Source: Endozoicomonas sp. G2_2 | GTDB taxonomy: Bacteria; Pseudomonadota; Gammaproteobacteria; Nevskiales; Salinisphaeraceae | Direction: 5' to 3' | Length of the DNA: 64,000 bases | Assembly (NCBI RefSeq): GCF_017744135.1 | Contig: NZ_JAGHQU010000010.1 | Coordinates: forward strand, 1-64,000 | In this document: in pieces, positions 1 to 7,680 of the stretch | Layout of the letters: every line of letters begins with the position of its first letter | How positions within the stretch are numbered: position 1 is the stretch's first letter | Program-made: the position numbers and the translations under genes | Notes under the pieces: model-generated | What the model was told of the DNA's origin: nothing | The model's input: the letters and a program-made list of their open reading frames with translations, nothing else | The model's database searches: none

Positions 1-1742
1 GAGGGTATGGGGCGGGTACTGCGCTCCTTGTCGTTCTGGTCGGTCGTGGCTGGCTTGCCGTTGATCAGCGGCGCGGCCCGCCAGACACGCGCATCGGCTT
101 CGCGCATGCCCTTGGCAAGCGCGTCCAGTTCGCGCACGTCCGACAGATCGATGCCCTTGGCGTTCGGGCGGCGTTCGCCGTACAGGTCGTGCGGGAGCGG
201 GATGCGTGGGTGCTGCGCGCTCGTCTGCTGCTCGGCCGCTGTGACCGGGTCGGCCACGATGTCCTCGACGGGTTCATTCTCGTCGACGAGACGATTCACG
301 AATGAACTGTTCGCGCCATTCTCGAGCAGTCGCCGTACGAGGTAGGCCAGCAAATCCTCATGGGCGCCGACCGGTGCATAGATACGACAGGCTGCGGGCC
401 GGTCGCCTTTCTCCACGATTTCCTCGTACAGGTCTTCGCCCATGCCATGCAGGCGCTGGAACTCGAAGTCGGTGCGGTCGCCGGCGGCCTGGCGGATGTA
501 GCACAGGGTATGTGCGTTGTGGGTCGCGAACTGGCCGTAGAAGACGTCCGATGCCGCCAGAATATGCTGGGCGCAGGCAAGAAACGAGACGTCGGTATTA
601 TGCTTGCGCGTGAATACCGGATAGCCGTCGACTCCGGCTTCCTGGGCGCGCTTGACCTCGGTATCCCAGTACGCGCCCTTGACCAGCCGGATCATGATCC
701 GCCGATTGTGACGGCGGCCCAGATCGGCCAGCCAGTCGATCACGTCGAGCGCGCGCTTCTGGTACGCCTGCACGGCAAGACCGAGGCCCTGCCAGTTGGC
801 GAGATCGTCTTCCTGCGAGACGCAGGCGAACAGTTCGAGCGAGAGATCCAGCCGTGCGGCTTCTTCGGCGTCGATTGTCAGATTGATGTTGTGTTTGGCC
901 GCCAGCCGCGCGAGCTTGAGCAGACGTGGCAGCAGCTCACGATGCACGCGCTCGCGGTGCGCCAGCTCATAGCGCGCGTGCAGTGCGGATAGTTTCACCG
1001 ATACGCCCGGCGACTTCTCCGGCCCGCGGCCGCGGCTGGCTTCGCCGCAGACCTCGATGGCATGCCAGTAGTCGTCGAAGTAGCGTTGCGCATCCTTGTC
1101 GGTACGCGCCGCCTCGCCGAGCATATCGTAGGAATAGGTGTAGCCGCGTTTTTCCAGTGATCGGGCGTTGCTGATCGCTTCTTCGATCGTGCGGCCCATC
1201 ACGAACTGGCGCCCCATGATGCGCATCGCCTGGCTCACCGCCTGACGAATGAACGGTTCGCCACTACGCTTGACCAGGCGTTGCAGTACGCTCCGGAAAT
1301 TACGCTGCGGCGAGTCCTCGTGACGCAGTATTCGCCCGGTGAGCATCAGCCCCCAGGTCGAGGCGTTGACGAACCACGACTTCGACTCGCCCAGATGCGA
1401 TTCCCAGTTGGAGCCGCCGATCTTGTCGTCGATCAATCGATCGACCGTCGTATCGTCCGGTATACGAAGCAGTGCCTCCGCCAGGCACATCAGCACCACG
1501 CCTTCCTGGCTCGACAGCTCGTACTCGTGCATGAACGCATCGATGCCGCTGCCGTGCGAGTTCTTCTTTCGTACGGCCTGCACGAGACGCGCTGCTTCCG
1601 ATTCCACCCGGCGGTTGGTATGCGGCGCCAGTCGCGCGATCTCTATCAGGCGATTGACCTGATCGGCTTCGTTGCAGCGGTAGCGTTCGAGAACCGCTCG
1701 GTAGGTCTGGTCGTCGATCTGGCTGGGCCGGGAGTAATCCAT
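1..1742 (-). CDS. putA: Bifunctional proline dehydrogenase / P5C dehydrogenase PutA, N-terminal part (runs off the window)
   Basis: Reading the minus strand from ATG at 1742 gives about 580 codons with no stop before the window edge. The protein aligns by eye along its length with the alpha-helical arm and PRODH barrel of PutA: SSQEGVALMCLAEALLRIP-type segment, RYSYDMLGEA, RLVKGAYWD, YLVRRLLENGAN (flavin/proline-binding arginines), FVNR. The last visible residues (INGKP-type) begin the aldehyde dehydrogenase half, which lies outside. It oxidises proline to glutamate, using FAD and then NAD, at the membrane periphery. E. coli PutA starts with a ribbon-helix-helix DNA-binding domain; no such segment is seen here, nor in roughly the 40 codons upstream in frame, so this copy looks purely enzymatic. 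No strong Shine-Dalgarno precedes 1742, so the start is approximate. Confidence 0.93.
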   Translation of the reverse strand, partial: MDYSRPSQIDDQTYRAVLERYRCNEADQVNRLIEIARLAPHTNRRVESEAARLVQAVRKKNSHGSGIDAFMHEYELSSQEGVVLMCLAEALLRIPDDTTVDRLIDDKIGGSNWESHLGESKSWFVNASTWGLMLTGRILRHEDSPQRNFRSVLQRLVKRSGEPFIRQAVSQAMRIMGRQFVMGRTIEEAISNARSLEKRGYTYSYDMLGEAARTDKDAQRYFDDYWHAIEVCGEASRGRGPEKSPGVSVKLSALHARYELAHRERVHRELLPRLLKLARLAAKHNINLTIDAEEAARLDLSLELFACVSQEDDLANWQGLGLAVQAYQKRALDVIDWLADLGRRHNRRIMIRLVKGAYWDTEVKRAQEAGVDGYPVFTRKHNTDVSFLACAQHILAASDVFYGQFATHNAHTLCYIRQAAGDRTDFEFQRLHGMGEDLYEEIVEKGDRPAACRIYAPVGAHEDLLAYLVRRLLENGANSSFVNRLVDENEPVEDIVADPVTAAEQQTSAQHPRIPLPHDLYGERRPNAKGIDLSDVRELDALAKGMREADARVWRAAPLINGKPATTDQNDKERSTRPIP

Positions 1743-2153
1743 ACTGAAATATTGCTTGGCGGGGTTGCCATGCAATTTAGCGCGGGCCTTGGCGAGGTGT
1801 CGAACCGCATGCGGCGAAGGCAACGATTTACATAAGTATCTCGGCACTGGGATGCGGATACTCACATGCGCGTTCGGCATGCACAGTGCTTTTCAAGCAA
1901 GCGCTTAGCCGCGGGGCGGGGCGCCTGGCGCAAAGAATGCGCCGCTGAATATGCGGCGAGCGCTTATCGCTGCGCGATCCCGGGTGTGCGCTGTCCGGGA
2001 AGGTTCTCGAGATGCGTGATTGCTGCGATCCGATACGGGATCGGCTTACACAGGCGCCGGCCGGCGTGCTGGTCGATTCGGTGCACGGCATGCAGCCGTC
2101 CAGCGAATTCAAAACGTCTGCGTAAATGAGTTGGGGCGTGCAAAGCCGGAAGA
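1743..2153. other. Non-coding stretch between putA and tRNA-Val
   Basis: About 410 bases upstream of putA and downstream of tRNA-Val (both minus). I see no credible reading frame. It presumably holds the putA promoter, but no convincing -35/-10 pair stands out. Several GC-rich inverted segments lie around 1905-1975 without a T-run. Confidence 0.5.
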
Positions 2154-2228
2154 TGGTGGGCGGTACTAGGTTCGAACTAGTGACCCCTGCCGTGTGAAGA
2201 CAGTGCTCTACCGCTGAGCTAACCGCCC
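2154..2228 (-). tRNA. tRNA-Val (anticodon CAC)
   Basis: On the minus strand the acceptor arms GGGCGGT and ACCGCCC pair, the D-arm GCTC/GAGC and T-arm with TTCGAAC are intact, and the anticodon loop TTCACAC places CAC at positions 34-36. Discriminator A and CCA are encoded (2157-2154). It reads GUG codons, frequent in this GC-rich genome. Confidence 0.95.
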
Positions 2229-2321
2229 GGTTCGCTTTGCGAGCGCAGAATTCTAGTGCCGCTGCTCGCCCGGGTCAACGAAAACCGATGACGTCTGGCC
2301 GGGCGTCGTTCAGCGAGCCGA

Positions 2322-2330
2322 TGCTAGAAT
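2322..2330 (+). promoter_or_regulatory. Extended -10 promoter element before the aminotransferase gene
   Basis: TG-C-TAGAAT at 2322-2330 is an extended -10 hexamer 43 bases before the start codon at 2373. No good -35 is seen, as is usual for extended -10 promoters. The same TGnTAGAnT pattern recurs before aspS and ribBX in this window. Confidence 0.45.
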
Positions 2331-2372
2331 TCGCGCGATTAATTTAACGAAGCCTTTGAACCGGGAGTCCGG

Positions 2373-3455
2373 ATGCAACTCATCGACCTGCAAGCCCAGT
2401 ATCAGCGCATCAAGCCGGATGTGGATGCACGAATCCAGGCGGTACTGGACCACGGCCGTTATGTGATGGGGCCCGAAGTCGAGGCGCTCGAGGCGCGCCT
2501 GGCCGAGTATGTGGGCGTCGAGCACTGCATTGCGCTTTCGAGCGGTACCGATGCGTTGCTTGTGGCCATGATGGCGCTCGACATCGGGCCGGGCGACGAA
2601 GTGATCACCACGCCGTTCACGTTCATCGCGACCGGTGAGATGATCGGCCTGCTCGGTGCGACGCCGGTGTTCGTCGACATCGACCCGGACACCTATAACA
2701 TCGACCCTGCACTCATCGAGGCGAGGATCACCGAGCGCACCAAGGCGATCGTGCCCGTCAGCCTGTTCGGCCAGATCGCGGACATGGATGCGATCAACGC
2801 GATCGCTGCGCGTCACGATGTGCCGGTGATCGAAGACGCCGCGCAGAGCTTCGGCGCCACATACAAGGGGCGCCGCTCGGGCGGGGTGTCGAGCCTGTCG
2901 GCTACGTCGTTCTTCCCGGCCAAGCCGCTGGGCTGCTACGGCGACGGCGGGGCCGCGTTCACTACCGACGCGACGCTTGCGCAGCGCATGCGCGAGCTGC
3001 GTAATCACGGTCAGAGCGCGCCGTATTATCACCCGCGCCTGGGTATCAACGGTCGGCTCGACACAATCCAGGCCGCTGTTCTGCTGGCAAAGATGGAGGT
3101 GTTCGACGACGAAGTGGCGCGCCGCGCCGCCGTTGGCGCACGTTACGAAGAGCTGCTCCAAGGCGTGGTCAAGACGCCGACGGTCGCCGACGATTGCACG
3201 AGCGTCTACGCGCAGTACACGATTCAGGTCGACGACCGAGACGCGGTGCGGGCGGCGCTAAATGACGCAGGCATACCGAACGCGGTGTACTACCCCGTAC
3301 CGCTGAACCGTCAGCCGCCGCTCTACTCGGACGTGGCTATTCCCATCTCCGAACGCGCGGCCGAACGCGTGCTGAGTCTGCCCATGCATCCGTACCTCGA
3401 GGCAGCGGACCAGGAGCGCGTTGCCGAGGCCGTACGGGCGGCGGTAAAAAAATAA
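2373..3455 (+). CDS. DegT/DnrJ/EryC1/StrS-family PLP-dependent sugar aminotransferase (WbpE-like)
   Basis: A 360-residue protein of the family that aminates keto-sugars made for surface polysaccharides. Visible features are the SSGTDAL phosphate-binding turn (56-62), PFTFIATGE (81-89), VIEDAAQSFGA with the cofactor-contacting Asp155, and SFFPAKPLGCYGDGG, whose Lys184 is in the position of the Schiff-base lysine. It starts with IDLQAQY, as in WbpE, the UDP-3-oxo-GlcNAcA aminotransferase, and its length matches that family. There is no polysaccharide cluster beside it, although ugd lies 360 bases downstream, so the exact nucleotide sugar cannot be told. The start ATG is preceded by a GGGAG element and an extended -10 box. 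Confidence 0.88.
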   Translation: MQLIDLQAQYQRIKPDVDARIQAVLDHGRYVMGPEVEALEARLAEYVGVEHCIALSSGTDALLVAMMALDIGPGDEVITTPFTFIATGEMIGLLGATPVFVDIDPDTYNIDPALIEARITERTKAIVPVSLFGQIADMDAINAIAARHDVPVIEDAAQSFGATYKGRRSGGVSSLSATSFFPAKPLGCYGDGGAAFTTDATLAQRMRELRNHGQSAPYYHPRLGINGRLDTIQAAVLLAKMEVFDDEVARRAAVGARYEELLQGVVKTPTVADDCTSVYAQYTIQVDDRDAVRAALNDAGIPNAVYYPVPLNRQPPLYSDVAIPISERAAERVLSLPMHPYLEAADQERVAEAVRAAVKK

Positions 3456-3515
3456 TCGATACAGAGGTTGGCAAGGCCGTACCCAATCTCTATAATTCGC
3501 CCTCGCTGCAGATCA

Positions 3516-3591
3516 GGGGCCATAGCTCAGCTGGGAGAGCGCAACACTGGCAGTGTTGAGGTCGGCGGTTCGATCCCGCCTGGCTCCACCA
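3516..3591 (+). tRNA. tRNA-Ala (anticodon GGC)
   Basis: Acceptor GGGGCCA pairs with TGGCTCC (one G-T), the anticodon stem CAACA/TGTTG closes the loop CTGGCAG giving GGC, and CCA is encoded at 3589-3591. Only five bases separate it from tRNA-Glu, so the two are presumably co-transcribed and share the terminator at 3683. Confidence 0.96.
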
Positions 3592-3596
3592 AGACT

Positions 3597-3672
3597 GTCC
3601 CCATCGTCTAGAGGCCTAGGACACTGCCCTTTCACGGCAGCGACAGGGGTTCGAATCCCCTTGGGGACGCCA
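3597..3672 (+). tRNA. tRNA-Glu (anticodon TTC)
   Basis: GTCCCCA/TGGGGAC acceptor, anticodon stem CTGCC/GGCAG with loop CTTTCAC giving TTC, discriminator G and encoded CCA (3670-3672). Second gene of the Ala-Glu tRNA pair. Confidence 0.96.
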
Positions 3673-3682
3673 TTACGGCAGA

Positions 3683-3715
3683 AGCCGCCAGCCCGCCGGG
3701 TTGGCGGCTTTTTTT
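3683..3715 (+). terminator. Rho-independent terminator of the tRNA-Ala/tRNA-Glu unit
   Basis: Perfect stem AGCCGCCA / TGGCGGCT (3683-3690 with 3702-3709) followed by an uninterrupted T-tract of six to seven bases, 11 bases after the tRNA CCA. Confidence 0.85.
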
Positions 3716-3814
3716 ATGTCTGCTCGATCGGGTGTTGGCTCGCATCATCGCGCCAGCTTGCGCATAATCTCGCGCGTTCAGAAACGATTCTCGACAGATC
3801 AGCAAGGGGTCAGT

Positions 3815-5164
3815 GTGCGCATCACGATTTTCGGTACCGGATATGTTGGCCTGGTGACGGGCGCGTGCCTTGCCCAGAGCGGCAATCACGTCATGTGTGT
3901 CGATATCGACGCCGACAAGATCGCGCGCCTGACACGGGGCGAGATTCCGATCTTCGAGCCGGGGCTCGAGCAGATCGTGCACGAGAACGTGCGTAGCGGT
4001 CGGCTGCGTTTCACCACCGATGCCGCCGAGGCGGTCGCGCACGGCACATTGCAGTTCATTGCGGTCGGCACGCCGCCCGACGAGGATGGCAGCGCCGATC
4101 TTCAGTATGTACTCAAGGTCGCCGAAACGATCGGCGCGCATATGGATGAATATCGCCTCGTGATTACCAAGTCGACGGTGCCGGTGGGTACCGCTGACAA
4201 GGTAAAGGCACAGCTTGCCAAGGCGGTCGCCGCGCGCGGCGTGGACGTCGAGTTCGATGTCGCTTCCAATCCCGAGTTCTTGAAGGAGGGCGCCGCGGTC
4301 GAGGATTTCATGAAGCCGGACCGTGTGGTCGTCGGCGTGGACAGTGATCGCGCGGCCGAGCATCTGCGCGCGCTGTATGCGCCGTTCAATCGTCAACACG
4401 ACCGAACGATCGTGATGGACATTCGTTCCGCCGAACTGACCAAGTACGCCGCCAACATCGTGCTGGCGACCAAGATTAGCCTCATGAACGAGCTGTCCCA
4501 GGTCGCCGACCGCGTGGACGCGGATATCGAGCAGGTGCGCAAGGCGATCGGCGCGGATCACCGTATCGGCTATCACTTCATCTATCCCGGCTGTGGCTTC
4601 GGCGGCTCCTGTTTCCCCAAGGACGTGCGCGCACTCGCGCAAACGGCGGGGCAGCTGGGCTACGACACCGAGATCATCAACGCCGTCGAGCGCGTCAACA
4701 ACCGCCAGAAGAACGTGCTGTTCGAGAAGCTGCAGGCGCATTTCGGCGATTTGTCCGGCAAGACGATCGCGCTCTGGGGGCTGGCGTTCAAGCCGAACAC
4801 CGACGACATGCGCGAAGCGCCGAGCTGCACGCTCATGGAATCGTTGTGGGCGGCTGGCGCAACCGTGCGCGCCTTCGATCCCGAGGCCATGAACGAAACC
4901 CGGCGCATTTATGGCGAACGGGCCGACCTCACCCTATGCGAGAACGCAGAACAGGCGGCAGAAGGGGCAGATGCACTGGTGCTGGTTACGGAATGGCATA
5001 TTTTCCGTACGCCGGATTTCGCGGATATCGCGAGCCGTATGAAACAGGCCGTGCTCGTCGATGGCCGCAACATCTTCAAACCGTCCTACGTCGCGAACGC
5101 CGGGTTCACGTACTACGGCATCGGGCGCTCGGCAGCCAGTGGCGCCACGCGCGGCGTCGTATAA
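3815..5164 (+). CDS. ugd: UDP-glucose 6-dehydrogenase
   Basis: Oxidises UDP-glucose twice with NAD+ to UDP-glucuronate for polysaccharide synthesis. The Rossmann start [14 protein letters not shown], the [12 protein letters not shown] loop, the EFLKEG motif and [13 protein letters not shown] with catalytic Cys266 are all present; 449 residues is typical. I choose the GTG at 3815 because AAGGGG lies at 3803-3809 and the family begins directly at the Rossmann strand; an upstream in-frame ATG would start inside the tRNA terminator. A CATAAT at 3763-3768 could be its -10. It ends where a TATAAA-type element for the next gene begins. Confidence 0.95.
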   Translation: MRITIFGTGYVGLVTGACLAQSGNHVMCVDIDADKIARLTRGEIPIFEPGLEQIVHENVRSGRLRFTTDAAEAVAHGTLQFIAVGTPPDEDGSADLQYVLKVAETIGAHMDEYRLVITKSTVPVGTADKVKAQLAKAVAARGVDVEFDVASNPEFLKEGAAVEDFMKPDRVVVGVDSDRAAEHLRALYAPFNRQHDRTIVMDIRSAELTKYAANIVLATKISLMNELSQVADRVDADIEQVRKAIGADHRIGYHFIYPGCGFGGSCFPKDVRALAQTAGQLGYDTEIINAVERVNNRQKNVLFEKLQAHFGDLSGKTIALWGLAFKPNTDDMREAPSCTLMESLWAAGATVRAFDPEAMNETRRIYGERADLTLCENAEQAAEGADALVLVTEWHIFRTPDFADIASRMKQAVLVDGRNIFKPSYVANAGFTYYGIGRSAASGATRGVV

Positions 5165-5167
5165 AAT
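5160..5167 (+). promoter_or_regulatory. Possible -10 element for fmdB
   Basis: TATAAAAT spans the ugd stop codon 34 bases before the FmdB-type gene. No clear -35 hexamer is seen; readthrough from ugd is equally possible. Confidence 0.3.
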
Positions 5168-5200
5168 ACGCGCCGTTGCCGATTCCCGAGGGGGTTTGCC

Positions 5201-5560
5201 ATGCCCATTTATGAATATGTCTGCCGCAGCTGCGGCCATGAACTCGAACAACTCCAGCGCCTTTCCGACGATCCGCTGACCCAGTGCCCCGAATGCGCCG
5301 AGCCGCAACTCAAGCGCAAGATCTCTGCGGCCGGTTTCCGGCTGTCTGGCGGTGGCTGGTACGAGACGGATTTCAAGTCCGACGGCAAGCGCAATCTGGC
5401 CGGCTCGGACGATAAATCCGGTACCGCGGGCAGTGCGTCCAAGAAAGAGGGCGCCAGTACCTCGAAGGCTTCCGACACGGCGAGCAAGAAAGCCGACAAG
5501 CCCAAGGAAAAGAAGGCAGCGAAAGCCGACAGCAAGCCGGCTTCGAACACGAACAGCTAA
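5201..5560 (+). CDS. FmdB-family zinc-ribbon protein with a lysine/serine-rich tail
   Basis: The 119-residue protein opens with the family signature MPIYEYVCRSCGHELE. Cys8, Cys11, Cys29 and Cys32 form a zinc ribbon. Residues 65-119 are low-complexity Lys, Ser, Ala and Asp, probably disordered. FmdB-type proteins were named as putative regulators, but the function of this short class is unknown; the position directly before aspS is common in gammaproteobacteria. Start ATG 5201 fits the family exactly. Confidence 0.88.
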   Translation: MPIYEYVCRSCGHELEQLQRLSDDPLTQCPECAEPQLKRKISAAGFRLSGGGWYETDFKSDGKRNLAGSDDKSGTAGSASKKEGASTSKASDTASKKADKPKEKKAAKADSKPASNTNS

Positions 5561-5641
5561 CGCCGCGCCCCGGCGCCTGTACTCATAGGCGCCGGGTGCA
5601 TCGGTCTACGCCAGGGCGATTACCGGCAGGCCAGCGGGTCT

Positions 5642-5650
5642 TGCTAGACT
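5642..5650 (+). promoter_or_regulatory. Extended -10 promoter element before aspS
   Basis: TG-C-TAGACT at 5642-5650, 37 bases before the aspS start. The identical hexamer with TGC occurs before ribBX (18336-18344). Confidence 0.45.
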
Positions 5651-5686
5651 CGCGCTCTTTTGCAACTCCCTCGAAAGGCGAAAGCC

Positions 5687-7486
5687 ATGATGCGATCCCA
5701 CTACTGCGGCGACGTGAATGCCGCCGCGATCGACAGCGAAATCACCGTCTGCGGCTGGGTGCATCGCCGCCGCGACCACGGTGGCGTGATCTTCGTCGAT
5801 CTGCGTGATCGCAGTGGACTGCTCCAGGTCGTGTTCGACCCAGACGAGCCGTCGATCTTCGAAACCGCCGAGCGCCTGCGCGGCGAGTTCGTGATTCAGG
5901 TGACCGGTCGGGTGCGGGCGCGCCCGGAAGGCACGGTCAATGCCAATCTCGCCTCTGGGGAGGTCGAGGTCTACACGACGTCGCTTACGGTGCTCAACGC
6001 ATCCGAAACGCCGCCACTGCAACTGGACGAGACCGAAAACGTCGGTGATGCGGCGCGCCTGCGCTATCGCTATGTCGAACTTCGCAAACCGCGCATGCAG
6101 CGCCACATGCAGCTGCGCGCGCAGGTGACGCGTGCGGTGCGCAACGCGCTGGACGATCTGGGTTTTCTCGATATCGAGACGCCGATTCTCACACGGGCCA
6201 CGCCGGAAGGCGCGCGCGACTATCTGGTGCCGAGCCGCACCCAGCCCGGCCATTTCTTCGCGCTGCCGCAGTCGCCACAGCTGTTCAAGCAGCTGCTCAT
6301 GGTGTCCGGCATGGATCGCTACTACCAGATTGCGCGCTGCTTTCGCGACGAGGATCTGCGCGCCGACCGCCAGCCGGAATTCACCCAGATCGATATCGAG
6401 GCGTCCTTTGTCGACGCCGACGACATCATGTCGATCAACGAAACCATGATCCGGTCGCTGTTTGCCGACGTGCTGGACGTCAAGTTGCCGGACCCGTTCC
6501 CGCGCATGACCTATGAAGAAGCCATGCGCCGTTTCGGTTCGGACAAGCCGGATTTGCGTATCGACCTCGAACTCGTGGACATCGCCGACCTCGTCGCGGA
6601 TGCCGATTTCAAGGTGTTCTCAGGCCCCGCGAACAGCGCCACCGGCCGGGTGGCGGTCATGCGCGTGCCGAACGGCGCGAGCCTCACACGCAAGCAGATC
6701 GACGGTTATACGGAGTTCGTCGGCCGCTACGGCGCCAAGGGCCTGGCCTACGTCAAGGTGAACGACGTCGCCAAGGGCCGCGAAGGGCTGGCCTCGCCAA
6801 TTCTCAAGTTCCTGTCCGACGAGGCTGTCGACGGCATCATCCAGCGCAGCGGTGCGGCCGACGGCGATCTGCTGTTCTTCGGTGCCGACAAGGCCAGCGT
6901 GGTCAACGACGCCCTCGGCGCGCTTCGCGTGCGCCTGGGTCATGATATGGATCGCGTGGAAGGCGACTGGGCGCCGCTCTGGGTCGTCGACTGGCCGATG
7001 TTCGAGTACGACCCCGAGGCCAAGCGTTGGGACGCGCTGCACCACCCGTTCACGGCGCCTGCCGTCGACGACCCGGACGCGCTGCGTGACGACCCCGAAC
7101 ACGCGCTATCGCAGGCCTACGACATGGTGCTCAACGGCACCGAAATCGGCGGTGGCTCGGTGCGTATCCATACGCCACAGATGCAGCAAGCCGCATTCGA
7201 CGTACTCGGCATCAGCCGCGAGGACGCGGAAGAGAAGTTCGGCTTCCTGCTCGAAGCGCTCAAGTTCGGCGCGCCGCCGCATGCCGGCATCGCGTTTGGG
7301 CTCGATCGGCTGGTCATGCTCATGGCCGGCGCGGACTCGATTCGGGAAGTCATCGCGTTCCCCAAGACGCAGACGGCGACCGATCTGCTCACCGGCGCGC
7401 CTGGTCTGGCTGACAATGCGCAGCTCAGGGAACTGGGTATTCGCTTGCGCGCAACCGATAAGAGCGAGAGCCCCGGGAAAAACTGA
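5687..7486 (+). CDS. aspS: Aspartyl-tRNA synthetase, bacterial type
   Basis: Charges tRNA-Asp with aspartate. An N-terminal OB-fold ([20 protein letters not shown]), class II motif 2 ([20 protein letters not shown]) and motif 3 ([15 protein letters not shown]) are visible. The long insertion (GAD-type domain) between motifs 2 and 3 is the bacterial form. Two adjacent ATGs exist; 5687 is 8 bases after AAAGG (5674-5678) and 5690 would give the MRSHYCG start seen in relatives, so the start is certain to within one codon. 599 residues. Whether it also charges tRNA-Asn cannot be told here. Confidence 0.97.
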   Translation: MMRSHYCGDVNAAAIDSEITVCGWVHRRRDHGGVIFVDLRDRSGLLQVVFDPDEPSIFETAERLRGEFVIQVTGRVRARPEGTVNANLASGEVEVYTTSLTVLNASETPPLQLDETENVGDAARLRYRYVELRKPRMQRHMQLRAQVTRAVRNALDDLGFLDIETPILTRATPEGARDYLVPSRTQPGHFFALPQSPQLFKQLLMVSGMDRYYQIARCFRDEDLRADRQPEFTQIDIEASFVDADDIMSINETMIRSLFADVLDVKLPDPFPRMTYEEAMRRFGSDKPDLRIDLELVDIADLVADADFKVFSGPANSATGRVAVMRVPNGASLTRKQIDGYTEFVGRYGAKGLAYVKVNDVAKGREGLASPILKFLSDEAVDGIIQRSGAADGDLLFFGADKASVVNDALGALRVRLGHDMDRVEGDWAPLWVVDWPMFEYDPEAKRWDALHHPFTAPAVDDPDALRDDPEHALSQAYDMVLNGTEIGGGSVRIHTPQMQQAAFDVLGISREDAEEKFGFLLEALKFGAPPHAGIAFGLDRLVMLMAGADSIREVIAFPKTQTATDLLTGAPGLADNAQLRELGIRLRATDKSESPGKN

Positions 7487-7521
7487 TCGCGGCGCTCGTC
7501 ATCGGGCAGCCCCTTCTGCTA

Positions 7522-7555
7522 AAAGCCGGCGCCGTTTCCCGCGGTCGCCGGTTTT
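7522..7555 (+). terminator. Terminator after aspS
   Basis: CCGGCG at 7526-7531 pairs with CGCCGG at 7546-7551. Flanking A and T runs extend the stem and give a TTTT end. The loop is 14 bases and GC-rich, so the inner part may fold further. Confidence 0.6.
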
Positions 7556-7592
7556 GTTGTACCTGACATCCGCTTTTGACGCCGCACGCGCA

Positions 7593-7609
7593 ACCAGAGA
7601 ATCTCTGGT
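7593..7609. promoter_or_regulatory. 17-nt operator-like palindrome upstream of the CSLREA protein gene
   Basis: ACCAGAGA-A-TCTCTGGT is a perfect interrupted palindrome 72 bases before the start codon at 7681. A TTGACG lies at 7576-7581, and the palindrome covers the place where a -10 would fall. This geometry suits repressor binding. Regulator unknown. Confidence 0.4.
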
Positions 7610-7680
7610 GACAGGCATTGGGATAAAAGTCCTAATTGCGGGAGGCGCGCCCATCGCGCTCAATAGAAGGGGTAAATCAT

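Noticed and set aside
2310-3161. 283-codon frame opposite the aminotransferase
   Set aside because: Composition (Arg/His-rich) and full overlap with a recognised enzyme show it is a shadow.
3632-4741. 369-codon minus-strand frame antisense to ugd and tRNA-Glu
   Set aside because: Ends in the tRNA-Glu antisense peptide (RGFEPLS) and mirrors ugd codons; a by-product of high GC content.
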